Made by a program: the position numbers and the translations under genes. From the NCBI GenBank assembly GCA_013813185.1, contig JACCSD010000331.1:1-5410 (forward strand): DNA of 5,410 nt, written 5' to 3'. Positions 1-5,168 of the stretch are shown here, piece after piece. Within the stretch, counting starts at the first letter, position 1. Each line of letters opens with the position of its first letter. This DNA comes from Burkholderiaceae bacterium (GTDB taxonomy: Bacteria; Pseudomonadota; Gammaproteobacteria; Burkholderiales; Burkholderiaceae_F). The notes under the pieces were generated by a model. The model did not search any database, was not told where the DNA came from, and saw only the letters and a program-made list of their open reading frames with translations.

Positions 1-1863
1 ATCGAGTCGTCGCTGTCGAAGGACCGCATCTTCGAGGTGTACGTAAACCAGATCTTTCTAGGGCAGCGTGCTTACGGATTCGCCTCCGCATCTCAGATTT
101 ACTTCGGCAAGAAGCTGAGAGATCTGACGACCGCCGAGATTGCAACCTTGGCCGGCCTGCCGGTCGCCCCCTCCACCTACAACCCTTTTGTCAATCCGAA
201 GCGTGCCAAGGGGCGGCAGCAGTACGTACTGGCGCGCATGCTGCAGCTCAATTACATCGATCAGGCAACACACGATGCAGCGCTGGGGCAGGAACTGAAG
301 CCGCGCGCCGCCAACTACGCGGTCGAACAGGCGTTCAAGGTGCGACTGCACGCGGAATATGCGGCCGAGTTGGCCCGGCAGCTGGTGTTCGAAGTATTTC
401 GCGACGAAACCTACACGCGCGGCCTGAACGTCTTTACGACGTTGCGCAAGGACGACCAGGAAACCGCGTACGCCGCGTTGCGCACGCAGGTGCTCGCCTA
501 CGACCGCAAGTACGGCTATCGCGGCCCCGAAGCGTTCATCGAGCTGAATGCCGACCCGGTGGTGCGCGAGCAACGCATCGAAGACGCGCTGGTCGAGGCG
601 ATTGACAGTCCGAATCTCGTGCCCGCCGTTGTACTTCAAGCGTCGCCTACCGCGGTGCAGGCGATGTTGCAAGGCGGCGCAACGATCGACATCAAGCCCG
701 ATGGATTGCGCTTTGCCGCGCCGTCTCTGTCGCCCAAGGCGCAGCCGAATCGCAAGATCGTTCCGGGCGCCGTGATTCGAGTCACGCGCGATGACAAAGG
801 GATTTGGCAGATCGTTCAGCTGCCGCAGGTCGAAGCGGCGTTTGTCGCCGCCAGCTCGAAGGATGGCCAGGTCAAGGCGCTGGTCGGTGGATTCGACTTC
901 AATCTGAACAAGTTCAATCACGTGACGCAGGCGTGGCGTCAGCCCGGCTCCAGTTTTAAACCGTTCATTTATTCGGCGTCGCTTGAAAAGGGCTTCATGC
1001 CGAGCACGCTGATCAATGACGCGCCGATCAGCATTGATCCGAACCTGACCGGCGGGCAACTATGGGAGCCCAAGAACTACGATGGGAAGTTCGACGGGCC
1101 GATGCGCTTGCGGCAAGGCTTGGCGCGCTCGAAAAACCTGGTGTCGGTTCGCATCCTGCAGGCGATCGGCCCTCGCTACGCGCAGGATTGGGTCACCCGC
1201 TTCGGCTTCGACGCTGAGAGGCATCCAGCGTACTTGACGATGGCGCTGGGAGCCGGCGCAGTCACACCGTGGCAGATGCTGAACGCCTATTCGATATTCG
1301 CCAACGGCGGCTATCGATTGAACGTGCATCTGGTCGCGAAGATCACCGACGCGACCGGCAAAGTGTTGATGGAAGCCAAGCCCCTGCAGGCGGGCGATGA
1401 GACCCATCGCGTGCTCGGCGCCCGCAATGCGTTCTTGATGGACAACCTGCTGAAGGATGTCGCCCGTTATGGAACCGCGGCGCGCGCGGGGAGTGCGCTG
1501 AAACGCCCGGATATCGCCGGCAAGACCGGCACCACCAACGACTCTCACGATGCTTGGTTTGCCGGGTACGGCGGAGATCTGGTGGCGGTCGGTTGGATGG
1601 GGTTCGATCAACCCCGCCCGCTCGGCGAGCGTGAAACCGGCGGCGGACTCGCGCTACCGATCTGGATTTCATACATGAGCAAGGCGCTAAAGGGCGTGCC
1701 CGAGATTGCGCGCGAAGTCCCCAGCGGCGTCGTCAATCTTGGAGGTGAGTACTACTTCGTCGAGCATCAACCCGGTCACGGAGTGGCCAGTGTCGGCCTG
1801 GAAGATATGTTGCCGCCCGAAGAGCAAGTCAAGCGCGAGTCGGTACGCGAACAGATTTTCTGA
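1..1863 (+). CDS. mrcA: Penicillin-binding protein 1A (class A, bifunctional), 5'-truncated by the window
   Basis: This is an inner-membrane, periplasm-facing enzyme that polymerises lipid II (glycosyltransferase, GT51) and cross-links peptide stems (transpeptidase). The reading frame is open from base 1, and 620 codons are visible before TGA. The family is usually about 770-850 residues, so the membrane anchor and the catalytic-Glu part of the GT51 domain lie upstream of the window. Visible residues counted from base 1: the end of GT51 (about 1-95, with VNQIFLGQRAYG and an ASASQIYFGK stretch), an OB-like inserted domain (about 174-270), then the transpeptidase domain (about 280-565). The latter carries all three active-site motifs: SSFK (bases 949-960), SKN (1129-1137) and KTGTT (from 1522, followed by NDSHDAWFAGY). 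The order and wording of the motifs match PBP1A rather than PBP1B or PBP2. The stop lies 7 bases from the convergent cyaY stop. The gene is also called ponA. No motif is missing from the visible part. Confidence 0.95.
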   Translation: MESSLSKDRIFEVYVNQIFLGQRAYGFASASQIYFGKKLRDLTTAEIATLAGLPVAPSTYNPFVNPKRAKGRQQYVLARMLQLNYIDQATHDAALGQELKPRAANYAVEQAFKVRLHAEYAAELARQLVFEVFRDETYTRGLNVFTTLRKDDQETAYAALRTQVLAYDRKYGYRGPEAFIELNADPVVREQRIEDALVEAIDSPNLVPAVVLQASPTAVQAMLQGGATIDIKPDGLRFAAPSLSPKAQPNRKIVPGAVIRVTRDDKGIWQIVQLPQVEAAFVAASSKDGQVKALVGGFDFNLNKFNHVTQAWRQPGSSFKPFIYSASLEKGFMPSTLINDAPISIDPNLTGGQLWEPKNYDGKFDGPMRLRQGLARSKNLVSVRILQAIGPRYAQDWVTRFGFDAERHPAYLTMALGAGAVTPWQMLNAYSIFANGGYRLNVHLVAKITDATGKVLMEAKPLQAGDETHRVLGARNAFLMDNLLKDVARYGTAARAGSALKRPDIAGKTGTTNDSHDAWFAGYGGDLVAVGWMGFDQPRPLGERETGGGLALPIWISYMSKALKGVPEIAREVPSGVVNLGGEYYFVEHQPGHGVASVGLEDMLPPEEQVKRESVREQIF

Positions 1864-1870
1864 GCCGCGT

Positions 1871-2188
1871 TTAGCCTCGCATCACAATCGCTTCGCCAGC
1901 CTGCGCTGATATCAGCCGCGACAGCGATTCAAACAACTCGCTGCCGTCGCGCGTATCGAGCCATCGATCGCCGCTGCGTGCGTAGTGAAACGCACCACTC
2001 TTGCCGGCGACCCACATCTGCTGCATCGGTCCCTGGCTGTTGATGATGACTTTCGAGCCGTCGGCCAGCTCGAGTGTCAGCACGTTGCCCGCGCGAGATG
2101 CTTCAATGTCTGTGTCGGCGGCGTCGACTGCGCGCTCGACCGCCGCGAGCGTTGCTTCGGCCGCCTCGAGGAATTCTGATTCGCTCAT
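1871..2188 (-). CDS. cyaY: CyaY, bacterial frataxin (iron-binding regulator of Fe-S cluster assembly)
   Basis: A small cytoplasmic protein of 105 residues; the family is about 105-108. Frataxins bind iron through an acidic first helix and modulate the IscS/IscU cluster-assembly machinery. Visible features are an acidic, Glu- and Asp-rich N-terminal helix (residues 2-30), the strand LTLELADGSKVIIN (37-50), and the frataxin signature region NSQGPMQQMWVAGKSGAFHYA (about 50-70). This is followed by GDRWLDTRDG (73-82) and a C-terminal helix. The ATG at 2186-2188 (read on the minus strand) is chosen because it begins MSESEF, which lines up with the short N-terminus of known CyaY proteins. The frame is open upstream as far as 2308, but that extension would run across the whole lipobox region of the divergent lptM. 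No clear Shine-Dalgarno sequence precedes the start. The stop is 7 bases from the stop of the convergent PBP1A gene. Function is assigned by family similarity. Confidence 0.93.
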   Translation of the reverse strand: MSESEFLEAAEATLAAVERAVDAADTDIEASRAGNVLTLELADGSKVIINSQGPMQQMWVAGKSGAFHYARSGDRWLDTRDGSELFESLSRLISAQAGEAIVMRG

Positions 2189-2203
2189 GTTAGATTGGTC
2201 GTC

Positions 2204-2377
2204 ATGAAATTCGATGCAACGATACTCGTCGCTGTGATGGCCTTGACACTCTCTGCGTGCGGCCAAAAAGGCCCGCTTACGTTGCCACCGCCGCCCGCCG
2301 CGCAACAATCCAAGGCACCGGCAAAACCGGTAGATCGCCCTTTCCCCGACGTGCCGGCCACCTCAGAACAGAAATGA
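2204..2377 (+). CDS. lptM: LptM/YifL-family small lipoprotein (LPS translocon assembly factor)
   Basis: A 57-residue lipoprotein precursor. Residues 1-18 form a short lipoprotein signal peptide with a hydrophobic core and a lipobox LSAC, making Cys19 the lipidated residue. The mature protein starts CGQKGPLTLPPP, which matches the family motif C-G-x-K-G-P-L followed by prolines. The rest is a Pro/Ala-rich, probably disordered tail. In Escherichia coli the family member YifL (renamed LptM) interacts with LptD and promotes its correct disulphide pairing in the outer-membrane LPS translocon; that role is carried over here by similarity only. ATG at 2204 is the preferred start; a TTG at 2195 in the same frame would add three residues. 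The n-region is weak (MKFD, one Lys and one Asp), and no Shine-Dalgarno sequence is visible. The last bases overlap lysA by ATGA, so the two are co-transcribed. It lies 15 bases from the divergent cyaY start. Confidence 0.85.
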   Translation: MKFDATILVAVMALTLSACGQKGPLTLPPPPAAQQSKAPAKPVDRPFPDVPATSEQK

Positions 2378-3648
2378 CTCCCGCGCTGCCAGCCAGCGAG
2401 GGGTTCAGCTACCGCGAACACCGCCTGCACTGCGAAGACGTTGCGCTTGACACGTTGGCGCAGCGCTGCGGCACGCCCTTGTACGTCTACTCGCGGCGTG
2501 CTATCGAAGATGCGTACGCAGCGTACGCATCTGCGCTCAGCGGTCGGAGCGCTTTGGTTTGCTACGCCGTCAAGGCCAACTCAAACTTGGCGGTGCTCGA
2601 CGTTCTTGCACGGCGCGGCGCAGGATTCGACATCGTCTCCGGCGGGGAGCTGGCGCGTGTGTTGACCGCGGGCGGTGACGTACAGAAGATCGTTTTCTCG
2701 GGTGTTGGCAAGAGCGAAGTTGAAATCGAGGCTGCGCTGAATGCGGGCGTTGCATGCTTCAACGTCGAGTCGGTGCCGGAACTGGATCGCATTGATGCTG
2801 CCGCGCGGCGGTTGCAAAAGCGGGCGCGTGTTGCGCTGCGCGTCAATCCGGATATCGACGCCGGGACACACCCGTACATCTCGACCGGACTGAAGAACAA
2901 CAAGTTTGGTGTTGCGTATGCGGACGCGTTGGCACTATGCCGGACCGCGATGGAAAAATCGGCCATCGAGTTGGTCGGCCTCGGCTGCCACATCGGCTCG
3001 CAGATTACAGAGATCGCACCCTACGTTGCGGCGGCCGACCGCATCATCGACCTGGTCAATCAGCTCGAGCGCGAAAAAGTAGCGATTCGGCATATCGATT
3101 TCGGCGGCGGCTTGGGGATCCGTTATCGCGACGAGTCACCGCCTGCTGTAGCGGATTTGATCAGTGCGCTGCTGGCTCGGCTGGACGCGCGCGGCCAGCG
3201 CGACAAGACCGTGATTTTCGAGCCCGGCCGTTCAATTGTCGGCAGTGCAGGCGCCTTGCTGACGCGCGTCGAGTATCTAAAGCCGGGCGAGTCGAAGAAC
3301 TTCGCCATTGTCGACGCCGCGATGAACGATCTGATCCGGCCCGCGATGTACGACGCGTGGATGAACGTCTTGCCGGTCACTCCGCGACGCGAAGAGCCGA
3401 AGCGTTACGACATCGTCGGTCCGGTGTGCGAATCCGCTGACTGGCTCGCGCGCGATCGCGACTTGGCGTTACAACCCGGTGACTTGCTCGCGATCGTCAG
3501 CGCGGGTGCTTATGCGATGGCGATGAGTTCGAATTACAACAGTAGAGCGCGGCCGGCCGAAGTCATGGTCGATGCTGCGGCAGCGCATTGCGTACGCCGG
3601 CGTGAAACGCTCGCCGAGTTGTTCGCTACCGAGTCGCGGGTTCCCTAG
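2374..3648 (+). CDS. lysA: Diaminopimelate decarboxylase
   Basis: A cytoplasmic PLP enzyme that decarboxylates meso-2,6-diaminopimelate to L-lysine, the last step of the DAP lysine pathway. It has 424 residues, normal for the family. It is a fold-III (alanine-racemase-like) enzyme: the barrel carries the PLP Schiff-base lysine K67 in YAVKANSN, GFDIVSGGEL (84-93), RVNPDIDAGTHPYISTGLKN (156-175), CHIGSQ (205-210, with the ring-stacking His), the glycine-rich phosphate loop GGG (244-246) and EPGRS (283-287). The C-terminal domain carries VCESAD (351-356) with catalytic Cys352 contributed across the dimer, and SAGAYAMAMSSNYN (376-389). ATG at 2374 is chosen because it overlaps the lptM stop as ATGA and gives a normal N-terminus; translation is probably coupled to lptM because no strong ribosome binding site is seen. 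The frame is open further upstream to 2257 but only inside lptM. A 9-base in-frame tandem duplication lies at 2512-2529. Confidence 0.96.
   Translation: MTPALPASEGFSYREHRLHCEDVALDTLAQRCGTPLYVYSRRAIEDAYAAYASALSGRSALVCYAVKANSNLAVLDVLARRGAGFDIVSGGELARVLTAGGDVQKIVFSGVGKSEVEIEAALNAGVACFNVESVPELDRIDAAARRLQKRARVALRVNPDIDAGTHPYISTGLKNNKFGVAYADALALCRTAMEKSAIELVGLGCHIGSQITEIAPYVAAADRIIDLVNQLEREKVAIRHIDFGGGLGIRYRDESPPAVADLISALLARLDARGQRDKTVIFEPGRSIVGSAGALLTRVEYLKPGESKNFAIVDAAMNDLIRPAMYDAWMNVLPVTPRREEPKRYDIVGPVCESADWLARDRDLALQPGDLLAIVSAGAYAMAMSSNYNSRARPAEVMVDAAAAHCVRRRETLAELFATESRVP
2508..2532. repeat. 25-base palindrome made by a 9-base tandem duplication inside lysA
   Basis: The nine bases GCGTACGCA occur twice head to tail (2512-2520 and 2521-2529), encoding Ala-Tyr-Ala twice with identical codons within residues 47-52 of LysA. 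Because the core GCGTACGC is itself a palindrome, the pair also forms a perfect inverted repeat. Arms of 12 bases (AGATGCGTACGC at 2508-2519 and its reverse complement at 2521-2532) flank the single base A2520. On RNA it could fold only as a hairpin with a minimal loop. It is probably a neutral replication-slippage product rather than a signal. Confidence 0.75.
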
Positions 3649-3663
3649 CGCGACAGCCGAAGG

Positions 3664-3691
3664 GCGACGCGCGGCTACTTCGCGGCGTCGC
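3664..3691. terminator. GC-rich hairpin at the lysA / cytochrome c4 convergent junction (possible terminator, no U-tract)
   Basis: GCGACGC (3664-3670) is followed by its exact reverse complement GCGTCGC (3685-3691). Inside these, GCG (3671-3673) can pair with CGC (3681-3683) with G3684 bulged, leaving a 7-base loop. The hairpin sits 15 bases past the lysA stop and covers the last five or so codons of the convergent cytochrome gene. It is the only clear inverted repeat at the junction, and a bidirectional terminator would be expected here. No run of T follows on either strand, so intrinsic termination is doubtful. It may instead be an mRNA 3'-end stabilising structure or incidental in GC-rich DNA. 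Confidence 0.3.
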
Positions 3692-4349
3692 GGAGCCACA
3701 GCCCCTGCACATAGTCGGCCACCGCGCGTATCTCGGCGTCTGACAGCTTCGCCGCAATCTCCTGCATTGCAACGTTATTGCGCCGCGTGCCTTGCCGGAA
3801 ATCTCTTAGTGTTGCTTCCAAGTACTCCGCATGCTGCGCCGCCAAGCGCGGATACTGGACCGGAATTCCCTGGCCTGCAGGGTTGTGGCAGCCCGAACAC
3901 GCAGGCAACGACTTTTCGGGCAGGCCAGCCCGCCAGATCCGCTGCCCAAGCTCCAGCGTTTGCTTGTTTCGAGCGGTACCAAGCTGCGAGGGCTGACTTG
4001 CGAACCAGGCGGAGACGTTGCGCTTGTCGTCGTCCGATAGCTGAGATGCCATGCCATTCATGATCGCGTTCTCGCGCGCGGGCCGTTGCTGCCCTTGCCG
4101 CACGGTGTAATCGAGCAGCTGTTTGTACAAATACTCGGAATGCTGCTGTGCCAACCGCGGATTGACGGGCGCCGCCGAATTGCCGTCGACGCCATGACAC
4201 GCAGCGCAAACCTGCGATGCGATTTGTTGGCCGCGTGCCGGGTCAACTTTCGGAGCCGGCTGCATCTGCGCAGACGCGCCGGTACCTGCCGTCAGCATCG
4301 TTACGACGGCAACACCCACGAACGAGCTCAACTGGGCTGAAAATTTCAT
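3675..4349 (-). CDS. Dihaem cytochrome c4 (periplasmic electron carrier)
   Basis: A 224-residue precursor. Residues 1-27 form a Sec signal peptide (MKFSAQ, hydrophobic core, ASA|Q cleavage site), so it is periplasmic or membrane-associated. The mature part is two similar class-I cytochrome c domains. Each has one haem-attachment motif: CAACH (residues 48-52) and CSGCH (151-155). Each has an aligned distal-ligand methionine ahead of a conserved LSD: M97 in IMNGMASQLSD and M195 in VAMQEIAAKLSD. The doubled QH.EYL motifs (69-74 and 172-177) also show the internal duplication. Length and layout match cytochrome c4, which passes electrons from the bc1 complex to terminal oxidases such as cbb3; the exact partner is inferred. 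The ATG at 4347-4349 (minus strand) is supported by the signal peptide and by AAGGGAA (4358-4364). The frame is open to 4454, but that extension lacks signal-peptide character. It is divergent from engB and convergent with lysA. Confidence 0.92.
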   Translation of the reverse strand: MKFSAQLSSFVGVAVVTMLTAGTGASAQMQPAPKVDPARGQQIASQVCAACHGVDGNSAAPVNPRLAQQHSEYLYKQLLDYTVRQGQQRPARENAIMNGMASQLSDDDKRNVSAWFASQPSQLGTARNKQTLELGQRIWRAGLPEKSLPACSGCHNPAGQGIPVQYPRLAAQHAEYLEATLRDFRQGTRRNNVAMQEIAAKLSDAEIRAVADYVQGLWLRDAAK

Positions 4350-4357
4350 CAAAGCGA

Positions 4358-4364
4358 TTCCCTT
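4358..4364 (-). promoter_or_regulatory. Ribosome binding site of the cytochrome c4 gene
   Basis: Read on the minus strand the bases are AAGGGAA, with the AGGGA core about 8-9 bases before the ATG at 4349. This good match to the anti-Shine-Dalgarno sequence fixes the start of the cytochrome against the longer open frame that reaches 4454. Confidence 0.7.
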
Positions 4365-4380
4365 AGAACACAATGCCGAC

Positions 4381-4392
4381 CGACAGCTGTCG
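4381..4392. repeat. 12-base perfect palindrome in the cytochrome c4 / engB intergenic region
   Basis: CGACAGCTGTCG is its own reverse complement and lies in the middle of the 108-base divergent intergenic region (4350-4457). Next to it CGCCGCG occurs twice as a direct repeat (4391-4397 and 4401-4407) with a 10-base period, about one helical turn. A weak -10-like element for the cytochrome gene (TAGAAT on the minus strand, 4409-4414) lies beside it, which would place the palindrome just downstream of that start point, where an operator could act. No convincing -35 partner is seen. The palindrome is real; an operator role is inference. Confidence 0.45.
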
Positions 4393-4443
4393 CCGCGAAG
4401 CGCCGCGTATTCTACGCAACCTGCTTTTCCAGTCTTAGCGAAC

Positions 4444-4448
4444 AGGAG
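4444..4448 (+). promoter_or_regulatory. Ribosome binding site of engB
   Basis: AGGAG sits 9 bases before the GTG at 4458. This supports the GTG as the true start over the in-frame ATG at 4488, which would remove ten residues and has no comparable site upstream. Confidence 0.75.
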
Positions 4449-4457
4449 TCGCAAGCC

Positions 4458-5078
4458 GTGCAGCTGTTTCGCTCCGCCCGATTTGTGATGTCTGTGGCTG
4501 CATTGAGCGATTTGCCACCTCCTGCGTTGCCGGAAATCGCCTTCGCGGGGCGCTCAAATGCCGGCAAGTCGAGTGCGATTAACGTGCTTACCGATCAAAA
4601 GCGATTGGCGTTTGCGAGCAAAACTCCCGGCCGTACCCAACTGTTGAACTTCTTCGAACTGTCCGAGCGTGATCATGAAAAGCAGATCGTGGCGCGCGGG
4701 ACGCTGGTCGATTTGCCGGGCTATGGCTATGCACAGGCACCGCAGGCCCAGCGTAGCCAGTGGGATGAACTGGTCGGCGGCTACGTGGCGCAGCGCCAGA
4801 CGCTGGTTGGCATCGTGATCGTGATGGATGCGCGCCGTCCGCTGCTGCCCGGCGATGAGGCACTGATTGCGTTCGTGGACGGCGGCGAAACATCGCTGCA
4901 TTTCCTGCTCACCAAATCGGATCAACTGAACAACGCAGAGAGAAAAAAAGCGCTGGAAGCGGCGCAACAACGCGCCGCGCAAATCGGACCACGCGCTACC
5001 GCACAGTTGTTTTCGGCGCTGAAGCGGCAGGGAACCGAAGAGCTGGCCTACATCCTTGCGGGGTGGTTGCGTAGTTGA
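4458..5078 (+). CDS. engB: EngB/YsxC/YihA ribosome-biogenesis GTPase
   Basis: A cytoplasmic GTPase of the TrmE-Era-EngA-EngB-Septin group, needed for late assembly of the 50S ribosomal subunit. It has 206 residues, normal for the family. All the nucleotide-binding motifs are present: G1/P-loop GRSNAGKSS (31-39), the G2 region KTPGRTQ (55-61), G3 DLPGYGY (85-91), G4 TKSD (152-155) and G5 SALK (186-189). The unusual second residues of G1 (GRSNAGKS) and the DLPGYGYA stretch are diagnostic of EngB rather than Era or Der. The start is GTG, backed by AGGAG 9 bases upstream; the N-terminal LFRSARFVMSVAALSDLP resembles that of other betaproteobacterial EngB proteins. It is divergent from the cytochrome c4 gene and lies 90 bases ahead of hemB on the same strand, so the two could share a transcript. 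Confidence 0.96.
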   Translation: MQLFRSARFVMSVAALSDLPPPALPEIAFAGRSNAGKSSAINVLTDQKRLAFASKTPGRTQLLNFFELSERDHEKQIVARGTLVDLPGYGYAQAPQAQRSQWDELVGGYVAQRQTLVGIVIVMDARRPLLPGDEALIAFVDGGETSLHFLLTKSDQLNNAERKKALEAAQQRAAQIGPRATAQLFSALKRQGTEELAYILAGWLRS

Positions 5079-5159
5079 CGTTGCGGTGCGCAGCGGATAA
5101 GAAGACGAAAGTCCGTGTTGAGGTGAGGCGCCACCGCTCATCGAGCTTGATCGCTCACT

Positions 5160-5163
5160 GGAG
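5160..5163 (+). promoter_or_regulatory. Ribosome binding site of hemB
   Basis: GGAG lies 5 bases before the ATG at 5169. An in-frame TGA at 5148-5150 with no other start codon between it and the ATG leaves 5169 as the first possible start. Confidence 0.6.
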
Positions 5164-5168
5164 TTTGC

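Noticed and set aside
58..1059. A 333-codon open frame on the minus strand opposite the PBP1A gene
   Set aside because: It lies fully antisense to a well-conserved gene with all its motifs. Its product is Arg-rich with no recognisable domain, typical of a shadow frame in high-G+C DNA.
1060..1672. Two minus-strand open frames of 183 and 109 codons opposite the transpeptidase domain
   Set aside because: Both are antisense to the SKN-to-KTG part of PBP1A, with low-complexity basic products and no family features.
1905..1916. The perfect palindrome GCTGATATCAGC as a terminator for PBP1A
   Set aside because: It has no loop and no following T-run and lies inside cyaY; a 12-base palindrome can arise by chance.
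2189..2308. An N-terminal extension of cyaY by 40 residues
   Set aside because: It would be antisense to most of lptM, has no resemblance to frataxin, and known CyaY proteins begin near the MSESEF position.
2257..2373. An N-terminal extension of lysA by 39 residues
   Set aside because: It is the out-of-frame reading of lptM. The ATGA overlap at 2374 gives a normal LysA length.
2937..3440. A 167-codon plus-strand frame inside lysA
   Set aside because: It lies entirely within lysA, which carries the PLP-enzyme motifs through this stretch, and it gives an Arg-rich product with no domain.
3451..3465. A GCGATCGC octamer as a HIP1-like or uptake repeat
   Set aside because: It occurs too rarely here, and such octamers are common by chance in G+C-rich coding DNA.
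3572..4063. A 163-codon plus-strand frame opposite the cytochrome c4 gene
   Set aside because: The minus-strand reading contains both CXXCH motifs and their Met ligands; the plus-strand product is Arg/Ala-rich and unrecognisable.
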